Shown here: positions 9,958 to 18,153 of the stretch, piece after piece
Position numbering within the stretch: the stretch's first letter is position 1
Layout of the letters: each line of letters starts with the position of its first letter
Assembly: GCA_965224745.1 (NCBI GenBank)
Contig: CBDCZY010000001.1
Coordinates: forward strand, 310,001-374,000
DNA: 64,000 nucleotides
Direction: 5' to 3'
Source: CBDCZY01 sp965224745
GTDB lineage: Bacteria; Pseudomonadota; Gammaproteobacteria; Methylococcales; Methylomonadaceae
The notes under the pieces: model-generated
Database searches by the model: none
What the model was told of the DNA's origin: nothing
Seen by the model: only the letters and a program-made list of their open reading frames with translations
Translations under genes and position numbers: made by a program

Positions 9958-10273
9958 CTAACCCATCTTTGTGGGTTTTTTTAGCTAAGTCATTGATTTA
10001 TGTTTTATAGGAATAAAAAGTTCTTTAAAATCAAGGGTATTTTTTTGAATCTTTTTGTGGTGCCATTTTCGTTATTTTCAAGCATAATTTCATTGACTTT
10101 TAGGAAAACTTTCCTCACTATTGTGCTGTTCCATAAATTTATCAAAATATAATTCTGAAATTCAATGATTTACACAAAAGTACAAAATTTGTAGTGCCAG
10201 CTGGCCAAGTTTTAAATTTACAAGTTATTGATATATCAGGAATACATCTAAAATTGTCACGAAGTTGGGCTAA
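9958..10273. mobile_element. MITE-like internally deleted relative of the IS1634-type element
   Basis: The 308-bp core 9962-10269 begins ACCCATCTTTGTG and, after a gap, GCTAAGT-ATTGAT; the intact element at 58825 begins CCCATCTTCGTGAC followed by GCTAAGTTATTGAT. The right end (GTAGTGCCA..CTG, then TTATTGATATATCAGGA, then GTCACGAAGTTGGG) mirrors the right end of the intact element at 62717-62786. CTAA flanks both ends, a match to the TTAA duplications of the full-length copies. No transposase sequence remains. The left end also folds as AACCCA-TGGGTT followed by a T run and could stop transcription. Confidence 0.7.
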
Positions 10274-10436
10274 CAGAATCTTGTGCTTTTTGTCAGCTCA
10301 GGTTTGACCTACTACATTTTCATGTGTTAACACCAAGCGATTTTGTCGCACCGTAACTACCAAGGGAATTTGACGGATTCACCGTATAAGTGATCCCTTA
10401 AATATTCGTTTTTGAATATCTAGGGGACGCAGAGGA

Positions 10437-10620
10437 TGATTGTCTTGGACTCCAAAGCACAACTTACTGTCGATATCATTGCAAAAGTTGCCGAAGGAAA
10501 AATTAGTATTTGCAATGTTGTTAACAATTGAGAGGTCTGTTCGACCATACCAAAAAATTGGCCTTCAATTTATTGTTCATAAAAATACCAATAGGACCCG
10601 CTAATAAAACGCCTGACACC
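10437..10620 (+). pseudogene. eroded ISNCY-like transposase N-terminus
   Basis: The plus strand reads IVLDSKAQLTVDIIAKVAEGKISICN before a stop, then in shifted frames YQKIGLQFIVHKNTNR and PANKTPDT. This order, a helix-turn-helix start followed by (V/I)HxNxxR and PANKT, is the N-terminal pattern of ISNCY-type transposases. Several frameshifts and stops are present and the catalytic part is gone. Confidence 0.5.
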
Positions 10621-10785
10621 CTGTTGGTGTTCTATTGACATTGCAAAATAGCAGTAATCCTGAATTCATTACCAGAAGTTGCTGTTTATCCCGGCGATAG
10701 AGGCATTAGATGTATTAGATCATATAGTTGAGCCGTAGCCGTTTTGCCTTAACCGAACTAACTCTCAAGCGGAATGCGTTGCAGA

Positions 10786-11214
10786 TTGTCAGTTCTTCGT
10801 TGTGCTTTCTGAGGATGGATATTTATCCGACTGTTCTGGTGATTGACTTCGACGCTGTTCTTGATTTTTTGGCTGGGGCTTTCGTGCTTCTTCTTCATTT
10901 GCGTCAATCATAGCTTGATGGAAACCCTCAAAAACTGATTTGTCCCATGCGTTTTCGAATATCAATCAATCAGGATAAGGCAAATGGTGTTTCCATTAAA
11001 TAATCTACCAGACCGATCCCATAGACGGGTTTCCCTGAATTTGCAGAACAGTTTTTGCATCTGAAGGGCAGAGTTTTACTGCTTCAATGACCAACGAGCA
11101 TCAATGGCAGACCTTCTTGAGTAGAAATATTTTGATAATAACCTTCTGTAAGTTCATCCCAAGGAATGCATTGGCTCATTCTTATCCAGCGGCTATTCAC
11201 TTCAGAATAGTCAA
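10786..11214 (-). pseudogene. eroded transposase with DUF772-type N-terminal domain
   Basis: On the minus strand, fragments FDYSEVNSRWIRMSQCIPWDELTEGYY, NISTQEG, QIQGNPSMGSVW, YLMETPFALS and IRKRMGQISF appear in order but in different frames. Together they match the N-terminal DUF772 region of IS5/IS1182-like transposases (CIPWDEL..YY, RKRMG). Multiple indels and stops make it a fossil. It directly abuts the 3' end of the arsC-like gene. Confidence 0.5.
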
Positions 11215-11547
11215 AACATTTTCTGGAGGTCTTCCAAGTGCGGCTTTTTGGTCAGCTATTACAATAGGTCTTTCAATTAGTTTCGGCGTATTAACCATCT
11301 CTTGGATTAACGCCTGACGGTCAAAATTACCTTTGTCTAATCCTAAGTTTTTATATTCAGCTTCTCCTTTACGGATGAGCTGCTCGGGTTCCATGCCTAG
11401 CATGGTTAGAATTTGTTCCAATTCATTGGTTGTGGGTGGGTTCTTGAGATATTCTACGATTTCGGGGGAATAGCCTTTCTCTTTTAATAATGCTAGAGTT
11501 TGTCTCGATTTACTGCACCTGGGGTTGTGGAAAATGGTCACTTTCAT
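11197..11547 (-). CDS. ArsC-family arsenate reductase-like protein
   Basis: A 116-residue thioredoxin-fold protein of the glutaredoxin-dependent ArsC/YfgD family. It starts MKVTIFHNPRCSKSR, with the catalytic Cys in the HNPxCSKSR loop, and has the conserved ELIRKGE and LIERPIVI blocks; the latter carries the conserved Arg. Members reduce arsenate with glutathione/glutaredoxin, though many chromosomal copies outside ars operons have unknown substrates. No arsR or arsB is nearby, so the substrate is not settled. Length is typical and the gene is intact; it is divergent from hldE. Confidence 0.85.
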   Translation of the reverse strand: MKVTIFHNPRCSKSRQTLALLKEKGYSPEIVEYLKNPPTTNELEQILTMLGMEPEQLIRKGEAEYKNLGLDKGNFDRQALIQEMVNTPKLIERPIVIADQKAALGRPPENVLTILK

Positions 11548-11668
11548 TGCTTACTCCTAATTTCTTTGAAGATATTTTATTTTACATATTATCCAGTTAA
11601 ACGCTTTATTCCAAGCTTCTTGAGAGGTTATGGTATTATTTTTTAACTTATATCGTTAAAATTAAATT

Positions 11669-13132
11669 ATGCTTTTACCCGATTTTTCTACCTCTCGGAT
11701 CCTCGTTGTGGGTGATCTGATGCTCGACCGATATTGGCATGGTGCAACGTCCAGAATTTCTCCGGAAGCGCCAGTACCGGTGGTACATGTCAGAAACAAT
11801 GAGCAGCGCGTTGGGGGCGCAGCCAACGTAGCTTTGAATATTGCAGCATTAGGGACTAAGGTAGCACTATTCGGCTTTACTGGTGATGATGAGGCAGCGA
11901 ATGAATTAGCCAATATTCTCGATACTGCACAAGTTCATTGCTGTTTTGAACGACTGAACCAATACCCTACTATCACCAAGCTAAGAGTGATGAGTAGACA
12001 TCAACAATTAATACGTTTGGATTTTGAAGATGGCTTTTATCATGTTAAGCCAGATTATTTATTGGCTAAATTCAAGGATGAATTAGATCAATCCGATGTT
12101 ATTATTCTTTCCGATTATGGTAAAGGCACGCTGTCAGCTGTTAATCAATTTATTAGTTTGGCTCGCTCTAAAGGCAAAAAGGTTTTAGTTGATCCTAAAG
12201 GTACAGATTTTAGTATTTATCGTGATGCAACTGTAATCACACCGAATTTAACTGAATTTGAAACAATCGTTGGACAATGCAACGATGATGCCCATATGGT
12301 TGAAAAAGGGGTTAATTTAATCCAAGACTTGGCTATAGAAGCACTGTTGGTAACACGCGGAGAACATGGCATGACTCTTATTAATCGCAGTTCTGAGCCA
12401 TTACACTTGCCGACCAATGCTAGAGAAGTTTATGATGTAACCGGTGCGGGTGATACCGTAATTTCTGTTTTAGCTGCCAGTATTGCAGCGCATAAATCGC
12501 TTCCTGAAGCGACCAAGTTGGCAAATATTGGTGCTGGCATTGTCGTCGGAAAAATGGGAACGGCAACCATTTCTATTGCCGAATTCAATCGTGCATTAGA
12601 AAACGCTAAAGCACATCATAGAGGGGTGGTCGACGAAGAAACTTTGGAAGCAGTGCTGGCTACGTCGCAACTTCAAGGTGAAAAGATTGTTGCTACCAAC
12701 GGTTGTTTTGACATTCTTCATCCTGGCCATCTGAGTTACTTAAAGCAGGCAAGGGAACTGGGTGATCGTTTAATTGTTTTAGTGAATAGCGATGCATCAG
12801 TTAAACGATTAAAAGGAAACGAACGACCCATCAACGATTTATCGCATAGGATGCAAATGTTAGCAGCACTGGAGTGTGTGGATTGGGTTGCCTCTTTTGA
12901 CCAAGATACACCAGAAACTTTAATATCAAAGTTGTCGCCTGATGTTTTAGTGAAGGGTGGTGATTACGAGGATATTACCCAAATCGCTGGCAGTAAAAAT
13001 GTTTTAGCGAGAGGAGGAGAGGTAAAGATTTTACCTTTCATTCAGGGTCACTCTACATCGAAAATAATAGCAGCTATTAAAAAAACGAGCTACGGTAGCC
13101 GGAAAGAAACGAAAAAAGTTAATCAGCTTTGA
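11669..13132 (+). CDS. hldE: bifunctional heptose-7-phosphate kinase / heptose-1-phosphate adenylyltransferase
   Basis: A 487-residue two-domain enzyme of ADP-heptose synthesis for the lipopolysaccharide inner core. The N-terminal PfkB-type kinase (about 1-320) shows the GGAANVALN substrate loop and the catalytic block DVTGAGDT. The C-terminal nucleotidyltransferase (about 345-475) shows TNGCFDILHPGHLSYL with the HxGH-type motif. Length is close to E. coli HldE (477). The extra C-terminal tail is short and basic. It ends three bases before the stop of the convergent thioinosine phosphorylase gene. Confidence 0.96.
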   Translation: MLLPDFSTSRILVVGDLMLDRYWHGATSRISPEAPVPVVHVRNNEQRVGGAANVALNIAALGTKVALFGFTGDDEAANELANILDTAQVHCCFERLNQYPTITKLRVMSRHQQLIRLDFEDGFYHVKPDYLLAKFKDELDQSDVIILSDYGKGTLSAVNQFISLARSKGKKVLVDPKGTDFSIYRDATVITPNLTEFETIVGQCNDDAHMVEKGVNLIQDLAIEALLVTRGEHGMTLINRSSEPLHLPTNAREVYDVTGAGDTVISVLAASIAAHKSLPEATKLANIGAGIVVGKMGTATISIAEFNRALENAKAHHRGVVDEETLEAVLATSQLQGEKIVATNGCFDILHPGHLSYLKQARELGDRLIVLVNSDASVKRLKGNERPINDLSHRMQMLAALECVDWVASFDQDTPETLISKLSPDVLVKGGDYEDITQIAGSKNVLARGGEVKILPFIQGHSTSKIIAAIKKTSYGSRKETKKVNQL

Positions 13133-13135
13133 TAA

Positions 13136-13876
13136 CTATGCACCCGTTATGATAGCTAGTATAAGTTTTTCGACATCAGCCATGCCAAGTCTTAGATTTT
13201 GTTCGATTTCAGTCATGGTAATTTCATTGGCCGATTTACCGGCAGCCCAATTAGCTACAACGGCACAGCTAGCGTAGTTAAGACCTAATTCTCTAGCCAG
13301 AGCAGCTTCAGGCATTCCAGTCATGCCGACCATGTCGCATCCATCGCTTTCCATTTTGGCAATTTCAGCAGCGGTTTCCAAGCGTGGCCCTTGAGTACAA
13401 CCATAGGTACCTTGTTTACAAATATCCAAATTAATATTTTTGGCCACGTTAAGCAATTTATCTCTTAATGCTAAAGAATACGGGTTGGTAAAATCAATGT
13501 GTGTGACATGCTCTAAGTCTTCTTCAAAAAAGGTATGTTTTCTTTGGTAACTATAATCAATTATTTGATTCGGGATTGCGATTCTTGAAGGGTACATTTC
13601 TTTGCTGATGCCACCTACTGCAGCAATGGCAATGATTTGTTCTATGCCGGTTTCTTTCAATGACCAGATGTTGGCTCGGTAATTAATTCGATGCGGCGGT
13701 ATCAAATGAGGATTACCGTGTCGTGCAAGAAAAGTGATAGGAATGCCTTTGACATTACCTTTTAATAAAGGTCCAGAAGGAATGCCAAATGGTGTTTTGA
13801 AGTGTTTTTCCTGTTCTAAAGTAAAACCAGTGAGTTGCTGAAGGCCTGTTCCACCTATTATCGCTAAATTCTTCAT
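13136..13876 (-). CDS. S-methyl-5'-thioinosine / thioadenosine phosphorylase family
   Basis: A 246-residue purine nucleoside phosphorylase of the MTAP family. It begins KNLAIIGGTGLQQL and has the phosphate-site ARHGNPHLIPPH, the purine-site MVGMTGMPEAALARELG and the loop GPRLETAAEI. The size and gene pairing match the Pseudomonas methylthioinosine phosphorylase, which salvages methylthioadenosine left from polyamine synthesis after deamination. The gene begins inside the stop of the preceding phosphoribosyltransferase (ATGA overlap), so hypoxanthine released here could pass to that enzyme. Methylthioadenosine as substrate remains possible. Confidence 0.88.
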   Translation of the reverse strand: MKNLAIIGGTGLQQLTGFTLEQEKHFKTPFGIPSGPLLKGNVKGIPITFLARHGNPHLIPPHRINYRANIWSLKETGIEQIIAIAAVGGISKEMYPSRIAIPNQIIDYSYQRKHTFFEEDLEHVTHIDFTNPYSLALRDKLLNVAKNINLDICKQGTYGCTQGPRLETAAEIAKMESDGCDMVGMTGMPEAALARELGLNYASCAVVANWAAGKSANEITMTEIEQNLRLGMADVEKLILAIITGA

Positions 13877-14427
13877 ACTTCTTCCTTACAAGCAAAAATT
13901 CCGGGAGCATTTCTCAAATAACCTTTGTAATCCATGCCATAGCCGAAAAGATAACGGTTGGGTAATGTGAGACCGATAAAATCGGCTTTAATTGGCTTTT
14001 CGATCGCTTCAATTTTTTTGTCTACCAGAGTAGCGATATTGATAGATGTTGCCCCTTGTTCCTGGCAGTATTGATGAATAGTTTGCAGTGTAAAACCTCG
14101 ATCTAAAATATCGTCGACTAACAGCACTTCACGATCTTTGATTGGAGTCAGTGGTTTTTGTATCCACTGGACTGACCCACCTTCTGTCTTTCCAAGATAA
14201 CGACTGGCATTGATGGAATCAAAGTTTAACGGAAAATGCATACGACTTAGCAAGCCGCCAGCCAGGACAACTCCCCCGTTCATCAAACAAAGCATAAGCG
14301 GGTTTTTGTTAGCTAATTTTGATGTGATTTGTTCTGCCATTTTATCCATAGCCGCTTCGACCTCAAGCTTAGAGTAGAGGCAATCTGCTTGAGATTGGAC
14401 AAATTCGATTTCTTCGATTGAGGTCAT
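13873..14427 (-). CDS. hypoxanthine-guanine phosphoribosyltransferase
   Basis: A 184-residue purine phosphoribosyltransferase that makes IMP or GMP from the free base and PRPP. The PRPP-binding motif VLLVDDILDRGFT is at about residue 100, followed by DFIGLTLPNRYLFGYGMDYKGYLRNAPGIFA, the purine-contacting C-terminus. I start at ATG 14427 (MTSIEEIEF); the frame is open 24 codons farther upstream, but that extension has no family similarity. It is translationally coupled to the nucleoside phosphorylase gene, forming a methylthio-purine salvage pair. Confidence 0.9.
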   Translation of the reverse strand: MTSIEEIEFVQSQADCLYSKLEVEAAMDKMAEQITSKLANKNPLMLCLMNGGVVLAGGLLSRMHFPLNFDSINASRYLGKTEGGSVQWIQKPLTPIKDREVLLVDDILDRGFTLQTIHQYCQEQGATSINIATLVDKKIEAIEKPIKADFIGLTLPNRYLFGYGMDYKGYLRNAPGIFACKEEV

Positions 14428-14574
14428 AAGAATATTGCCGTATGTTTTGGAGTTGTAACGTGTAAGTTTGAGATTAATCAGCCAATGATTATTCACCAAA
14501 ATAAAGCCGATGGCTACTGTTCGAAGTCAGTCTTCCTTTTAGGGTTGCGTTAACAGTTTGTAGTACTTGTATTA

Positions 14575-15384
14575 CTATCTTTGACAGGTAACGCAAAAAA
14601 ATGTTGATCGTTGACCAAGTTTAAGCTGTCTGATTGGAGTATGACATGCTTGGCAAGGCTCATTTGCTCTACTATAGACTTTTAGGGATTGCTGAAAATA
14701 TCCTGGTTTTCCTTGCTCATTAACAAAATCTTTTAGGGTGGTGCCTCCCTTTTTGATTGCTTCATCCAGAACTGTTCGAATGGTTTGCACCAATATTCCA
14801 TAACGTTTTTTTGCGATTCTATTGGCTTGTCGAGCCGGATGAATGCCGGCCCGGAAAAGCGTTTCATTGGCATAAATATTACCAACGCCAACGACAATGT
14901 GATTGTCCATGATGAATAGCTTTACGGCTGTTTTTCTGTTTTTAGCTTGGTGGTAGAGCCAGTCAGCATTAAAGGATTCACAGAAAGGTTCAGGCCCCAG
15001 CTTTTTAAAAAGAGGATGATCTTCCAATGATCCATTTGTCCACAGAAAGCAACCAAAGCGCCTTGGGTCATTAAAACGAAGGATTTTTTTAGCAAATAGT
15101 ATATCGATATGATCGTGTTTACCGTGAGTTTGCTGCAAATCAGTAATTCTTAAACTACCTGACATGCCGAGATGGATAATCAAAGTACCTTTTGTAAAGT
15201 GCAAAAGTATGTATTTCCCTCTCCTGCTGACCTTAGTAATAGTTTGTTGAACTAGTTGCTGGGTTTCAGCAGCGACAGGCCAGCGTAATTGGGTTTGACG
15301 AATAGTGACTCGATCAACTGTTTGACCGAGGATGTGAGGGCTAATACCTCTTAAAGTTGTTTCAACTTCGGGTAATTCAGGCAT
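14575..15384 (-). CDS. mutM: formamidopyrimidine-DNA glycosylase
   Basis: A 269-residue Fpg/MutM base-excision repair enzyme that removes 8-oxoguanine and opened purines. The N-terminal catalytic PELPEVET is present (Pro2, Glu3), Lys56 falls in RRGKYILL, the helix-two-turn-helix reads VGVGNIYANETLFRAGIHP, and a C-terminal zinc finger has CQACHTPIRQ and FCVTCQ. Length and all motifs match the family. It has its own short gap on either side, with no obvious operon partner. Confidence 0.96.
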   Translation of the reverse strand: MPELPEVETTLRGISPHILGQTVDRVTIRQTQLRWPVAAETQQLVQQTITKVSRRGKYILLHFTKGTLIIHLGMSGSLRITDLQQTHGKHDHIDILFAKKILRFNDPRRFGCFLWTNGSLEDHPLFKKLGPEPFCESFNADWLYHQAKNRKTAVKLFIMDNHIVVGVGNIYANETLFRAGIHPARQANRIAKKRYGILVQTIRTVLDEAIKKGGTTLKDFVNEQGKPGYFQQSLKVYSRANEPCQACHTPIRQLKLGQRSTFFCVTCQR

Positions 15385-15459
15385 TAGGTTTATCGTTAAA
15401 CTTCACAGGCATAAGAATTGCCAAGTAGTGAAAACGCAGGGAGAATAATGGTTTTCCTG

Positions 15460-16083
15460 CTACAATTCGGTAAGGAGTAGTTTGGTCTCGTCTTGAAGTT
15501 TTTTTCGAAAGAAAAGGAATTTCCAGCGCGAGCCACCACATTGTCGCCAAAGAAAAACGGAACGTATCCCTGCCAGTAAAAGGCTCCTTATTTTGTTCGC
15601 GATTTCAGGTTGTTTTAAGTATTCCTCTTCTCCCTGAATGATAATGCGAGGCTTAATAGTGCTAACAGTGTTTTGGTAAACGTCAGCAAGATTAGCTAAC
15701 ACATTTTCATGCATTAAACCAAAATGCTCCGTTTGAGCTGTTGCCTTGTCAATGCCAGTGCTAATGGTTTTAAGCATTTGTTTGTTTGAAGAAAGTTGGT
15801 TTTCAAGAAATATCAATGATGCGGCAATTCTTGCTTGCTCTGGATCCATTACATCTCTACTGGCTAATTGTTTTTGTAACTTTTCCAGTCCGCAAGCAAG
15901 ATTTTGTATGCCACCATAAATATCTTCAACACTGTCAGAGTCTACTTTTAGAATGCTACCGATACTCGCTTCCATAATGTTTTGATCAGCTTTGCCAAAG
16001 CGAGCAATTTGTTGGACTAAATAGGCCGTTTGAGCGATACCGGCAAGAGCGATGGTTTGACTGCGAATGGTTTTTAAATCCAT
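15460..16083 (-). CDS. hflD: HflD homologue (high-frequency lysogenization protein)
   Basis: A 207-residue all-helical protein of the HflD family, which is peripherally bound to the inner membrane; in E. coli it binds the phage lambda CII regulator. The conserved start (RSQTIALAGIAQTAYLVQQIA) and the C-terminal block GEEEYLKQPEIANKIRSLLLAGIRSVFLWRQCGGSRWKFLF are clear. In most gammaproteobacteria it sits between mnmA and purB; here it stands next to a rhodanese gene, so the operon is broken. Confidence 0.92.
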   Translation of the reverse strand: MDLKTIRSQTIALAGIAQTAYLVQQIARFGKADQNIMEASIGSILKVDSDSVEDIYGGIQNLACGLEKLQKQLASRDVMDPEQARIAASLIFLENQLSSNKQMLKTISTGIDKATAQTEHFGLMHENVLANLADVYQNTVSTIKPRIIIQGEEEYLKQPEIANKIRSLLLAGIRSVFLWRQCGGSRWKFLFFRKKLQDETKLLLTEL

Positions 16084-16094
16084 GATGGCTTACG

Positions 16095-16538
16095 TTATTC
16101 GATTGATTCAGTTTTGTCTGACGATGAGAGAATTACTTTCTTTAGTAGGTATCCTTCTGAAACCCAGCTGTTTATGCCGTTTCGCAAATAATAAATATTC
16201 TTTAGACCTAACTGCTTGACTAGGAAATCACCGACCATTTTGCTTCTATTACCTGATTGGCAGATCAAAACTACAGGCTGGTCAACAGATATTGAAGACA
16301 TACCAGATGTTTTAAGCCATTTATTGATGTTGTATTGCCCATCGGTGGAAAAAAACGCGGCTTTTCTGCTGGAAGGGATAATGCCGGTCGCAGCCCATTC
16401 GTGAGATGTTCTTATATCAATGATTATTGGGTTTTTTTCCTGTAAGGCTTTTAGTCCTTGAGCGGATAAATCCTGCAGCTTGATAGCTGCCACGTTGGAT
16501 GAGAAAAGTAGTAGTAAAATAAACAGCTTAGGTTTCAT
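16095..16538 (-). CDS. exported single-domain rhodanese
   Basis: A 147-residue protein with a short signal peptide (LFILLLLFSSNVAA) and one rhodanese domain. The N-terminal motif reads PIIIDIRTSHEWAATGIIPSS, and the active loop is CQSGNRS, with the catalytic Cys followed by a six-residue loop typical of sulfurtransferases. It is expected in the periplasm, carrying sulfane sulfur or acting in redox repair. It lies 11 bp before hflD and 19 bp after the EAL-HDOD gene on the same strand, so the three may be cotranscribed. Confidence 0.88.
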   Translation of the reverse strand: MKPKLFILLLLFSSNVAAIKLQDLSAQGLKALQEKNPIIIDIRTSHEWAATGIIPSSRKAAFFSTDGQYNINKWLKTSGMSSISVDQPVVLICQSGNRSKMVGDFLVKQLGLKNIYYLRNGINSWVSEGYLLKKVILSSSDKTESIE

Positions 16539-16557
16539 ATAGCATTTTTTAAAAAGT

Positions 16558-17760
16558 TTAGGCTTTTAGATTAGACAATACTTCATGAGTCCAATTTAGG
16601 CTTTGTAAATAAGCTTGCCCGAGCTTTTCCAGTTCTATATCGTAAAATGAGATACCTTGAAAATTCCACTGTTCGTAATTTATCACACAATCTAATGCTT
16701 TTCCGTTGTTTCCTTTTTTTTCTAATATTGCTTCACTAATCTCATTGTCAATAGGTAGTTTGGGTATGATTTTCTCCAAAGGTTGCTGCAAAAGCGAATC
16801 AAGGTTGGAAAACAAGCCTACCATAAAGAACGGTTCCAAGGTCTCATTGATGTATTCTGCAAGAAATTCGCACATCTTGGCTCTGATCAAAGAAATTTGG
16901 AGAGCGGCCTGAGATTGTGGGGTTAATGCTGATAAGCTCAATATATTTACCCAACGTTTAATTTCTTGCAAACCTAGTAATACCGTTGCATGCTGAATAG
17001 ATTCAATGCGATTGGAGGTAACAAACTTTGCTGAGTTAAGATAATTTAGTAACTTATAACTTAGTGCAGGGTCTTGAGCAATCGTTGTCGCTATCTCTTT
17101 TATTTCGACATTGGGTTTGTTAATTATACTCAGTAAATTAATGGTCGACTGTTGGTTAACACCAATACGCTGCCCTTCTAATATGATCGGTTTACTAAAA
17201 AAATAGCCTTGAAAATAATCAAAACTTAAACTTTTACAAAAGTCAAAATCTTCTTGAGTTTCTACTTTTTCAGCGAGTATTTTTCCTTTGAAACCCTGAA
17301 GCTTTTTTAAAATGTTACTTATTTCGTTCCGGCTGTACTGCATAACATCAAGTTTAATGATGTTAGCAATTTCTATCAGTGGTATCCATTCGGGGGAAAA
17401 TACAAAATCGTCCAGTGCAATCATGTAACCTTGTTGACTGAGGTTTTGTAATGTATTGACCATGAGTTTGTCGACTTTGATATTTTCTAAAACTTCGATG
17501 ACAACTTGATCTTTTGGAAGATGAAGCGGTGTTTTGCTTAGTAAATTTTGTCGAGTAAAGTTGATGAATGCCTTATGTGGGCCTACGATAGCATTCAATC
17601 CGAACTCTATAATCGTATCGGTTATAACCTGATTTGTAGCAAGGGTGGCGCTTTCTTCGTCTCTTAAGTCAAAGTCATTTCCTCTGAATAGAATTTCATA
17701 GCCAAAAATATTTAAATTTTTGTCCAGGATTTGTTGTTGCCCAATCAGAAAACTCGTCAT
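16558..17760 (-). CDS. EAL-HDOD signalling protein (YuxH type)
   Basis: A 400-residue protein joining an N-terminal EAL-like domain (about 1-200) to an HDOD domain (about 205-390). It begins FLIGQQQILDKNLNIFGYEILFRG, the YuxH pattern. The normal EVL of active c-di-GMP phosphodiesterases is seen only as VIEVLENI, and the metal-binding DDF appears as ALDDFVFS; several other catalytic acids are not obvious, so it may bind rather than cleave c-di-GMP. The HDOD part reads ALSYKLLNYLNSA and lacks the HD metal pair, as usual. It is probably a cytosolic regulator. Confidence 0.9.
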   Translation of the reverse strand: MTSFLIGQQQILDKNLNIFGYEILFRGNDFDLRDEESATLATNQVITDTIIEFGLNAIVGPHKAFINFTRQNLLSKTPLHLPKDQVVIEVLENIKVDKLMVNTLQNLSQQGYMIALDDFVFSPEWIPLIEIANIIKLDVMQYSRNEISNILKKLQGFKGKILAEKVETQEDFDFCKSLSFDYFQGYFFSKPIILEGQRIGVNQQSTINLLSIINKPNVEIKEIATTIAQDPALSYKLLNYLNSAKFVTSNRIESIQHATVLLGLQEIKRWVNILSLSALTPQSQAALQISLIRAKMCEFLAEYINETLEPFFMVGLFSNLDSLLQQPLEKIIPKLPIDNEISEAILEKKGNNGKALDCVINYEQWNFQGISFYDIELEKLGQAYLQSLNWTHEVLSNLKA

Positions 17761-17820
17761 AAGTTAAAAGATAGTAAACTTTTTAAAATAAAGGTAATCT
17801 CAAGATTGATTTTGCAGGTT

Positions 17821-17845
17821 TTATCCCTCAAGTTTAGGGTATAAA
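17821..17845 (+). promoter_or_regulatory. dyad overlapping a likely -10 box upstream of the copper chaperone gene
   Basis: TTATCCCT at 17821-17828 and AGGGTATAA at 17836-17844 form an inverted repeat with one bulged base. The right arm contains TATAAA, a good -10 box. It lies about 40 bp upstream of the metal chaperone start. A copper-responsive repressor or MerR-type activator site is a reasonable guess from position, but no sequence match to a known operator is claimed. Confidence 0.35.
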
Positions 17846-17884
17846 AAGAAAATTTCTTGTTTCAAACATTATTATGGAGATGTC

Positions 17885-18094
17885 ATGCCAGAAAAAATTG
17901 TACTAAACGTTCAAGGTATGAAATGCGGAGGTTGTGAAAATAACGTGCAGTCTCAACTCAAACTAGTTGATGGCATACTGTCAGTAACTGCATCTCATCA
18001 GGCAAACCGGGTGTCAGTAGAATACGATCCTGCTAAGACTAATCTTGAAGCAATCAAGGCCCAGACTGAAAAGGCTGGCTATCAGGTTAATTAA
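17885..18094 (+). CDS. copZ: copper chaperone, heavy-metal-associated domain
   Basis: A 69-residue single HMA domain. The metal loop reads MKCGGCENNV, with the two Cys of the MxCxxC motif. Such proteins shuttle Cu(I) in the cytosol to P-type ATPases. GGAG at 17876-17879 precedes the ATG. It is followed after about 60 bp by a copper ATPase gene in the same direction, the expected partner. CGGC instead of the commoner CxHC/CASC is a normal variant. Confidence 0.92.
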   Translation: MPEKIVLNVQGMKCGGCENNVQSQLKLVDGILSVTASHQANRVSVEYDPAKTNLEAIKAQTEKAGYQVN

Positions 18095-18153
18095 ACATGC
18101 TGGACACTTTCTTTAATCTATCACTGATAGCTAAATGATTGAGGAGTAGAACG

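Noticed and set aside
9959..9982. Apparent rho-independent terminator AACCCA-TGGGTT plus T run
   Set aside because: The same bases match the left end of the IS1634-like element, so the hairpin is better explained as an element end.
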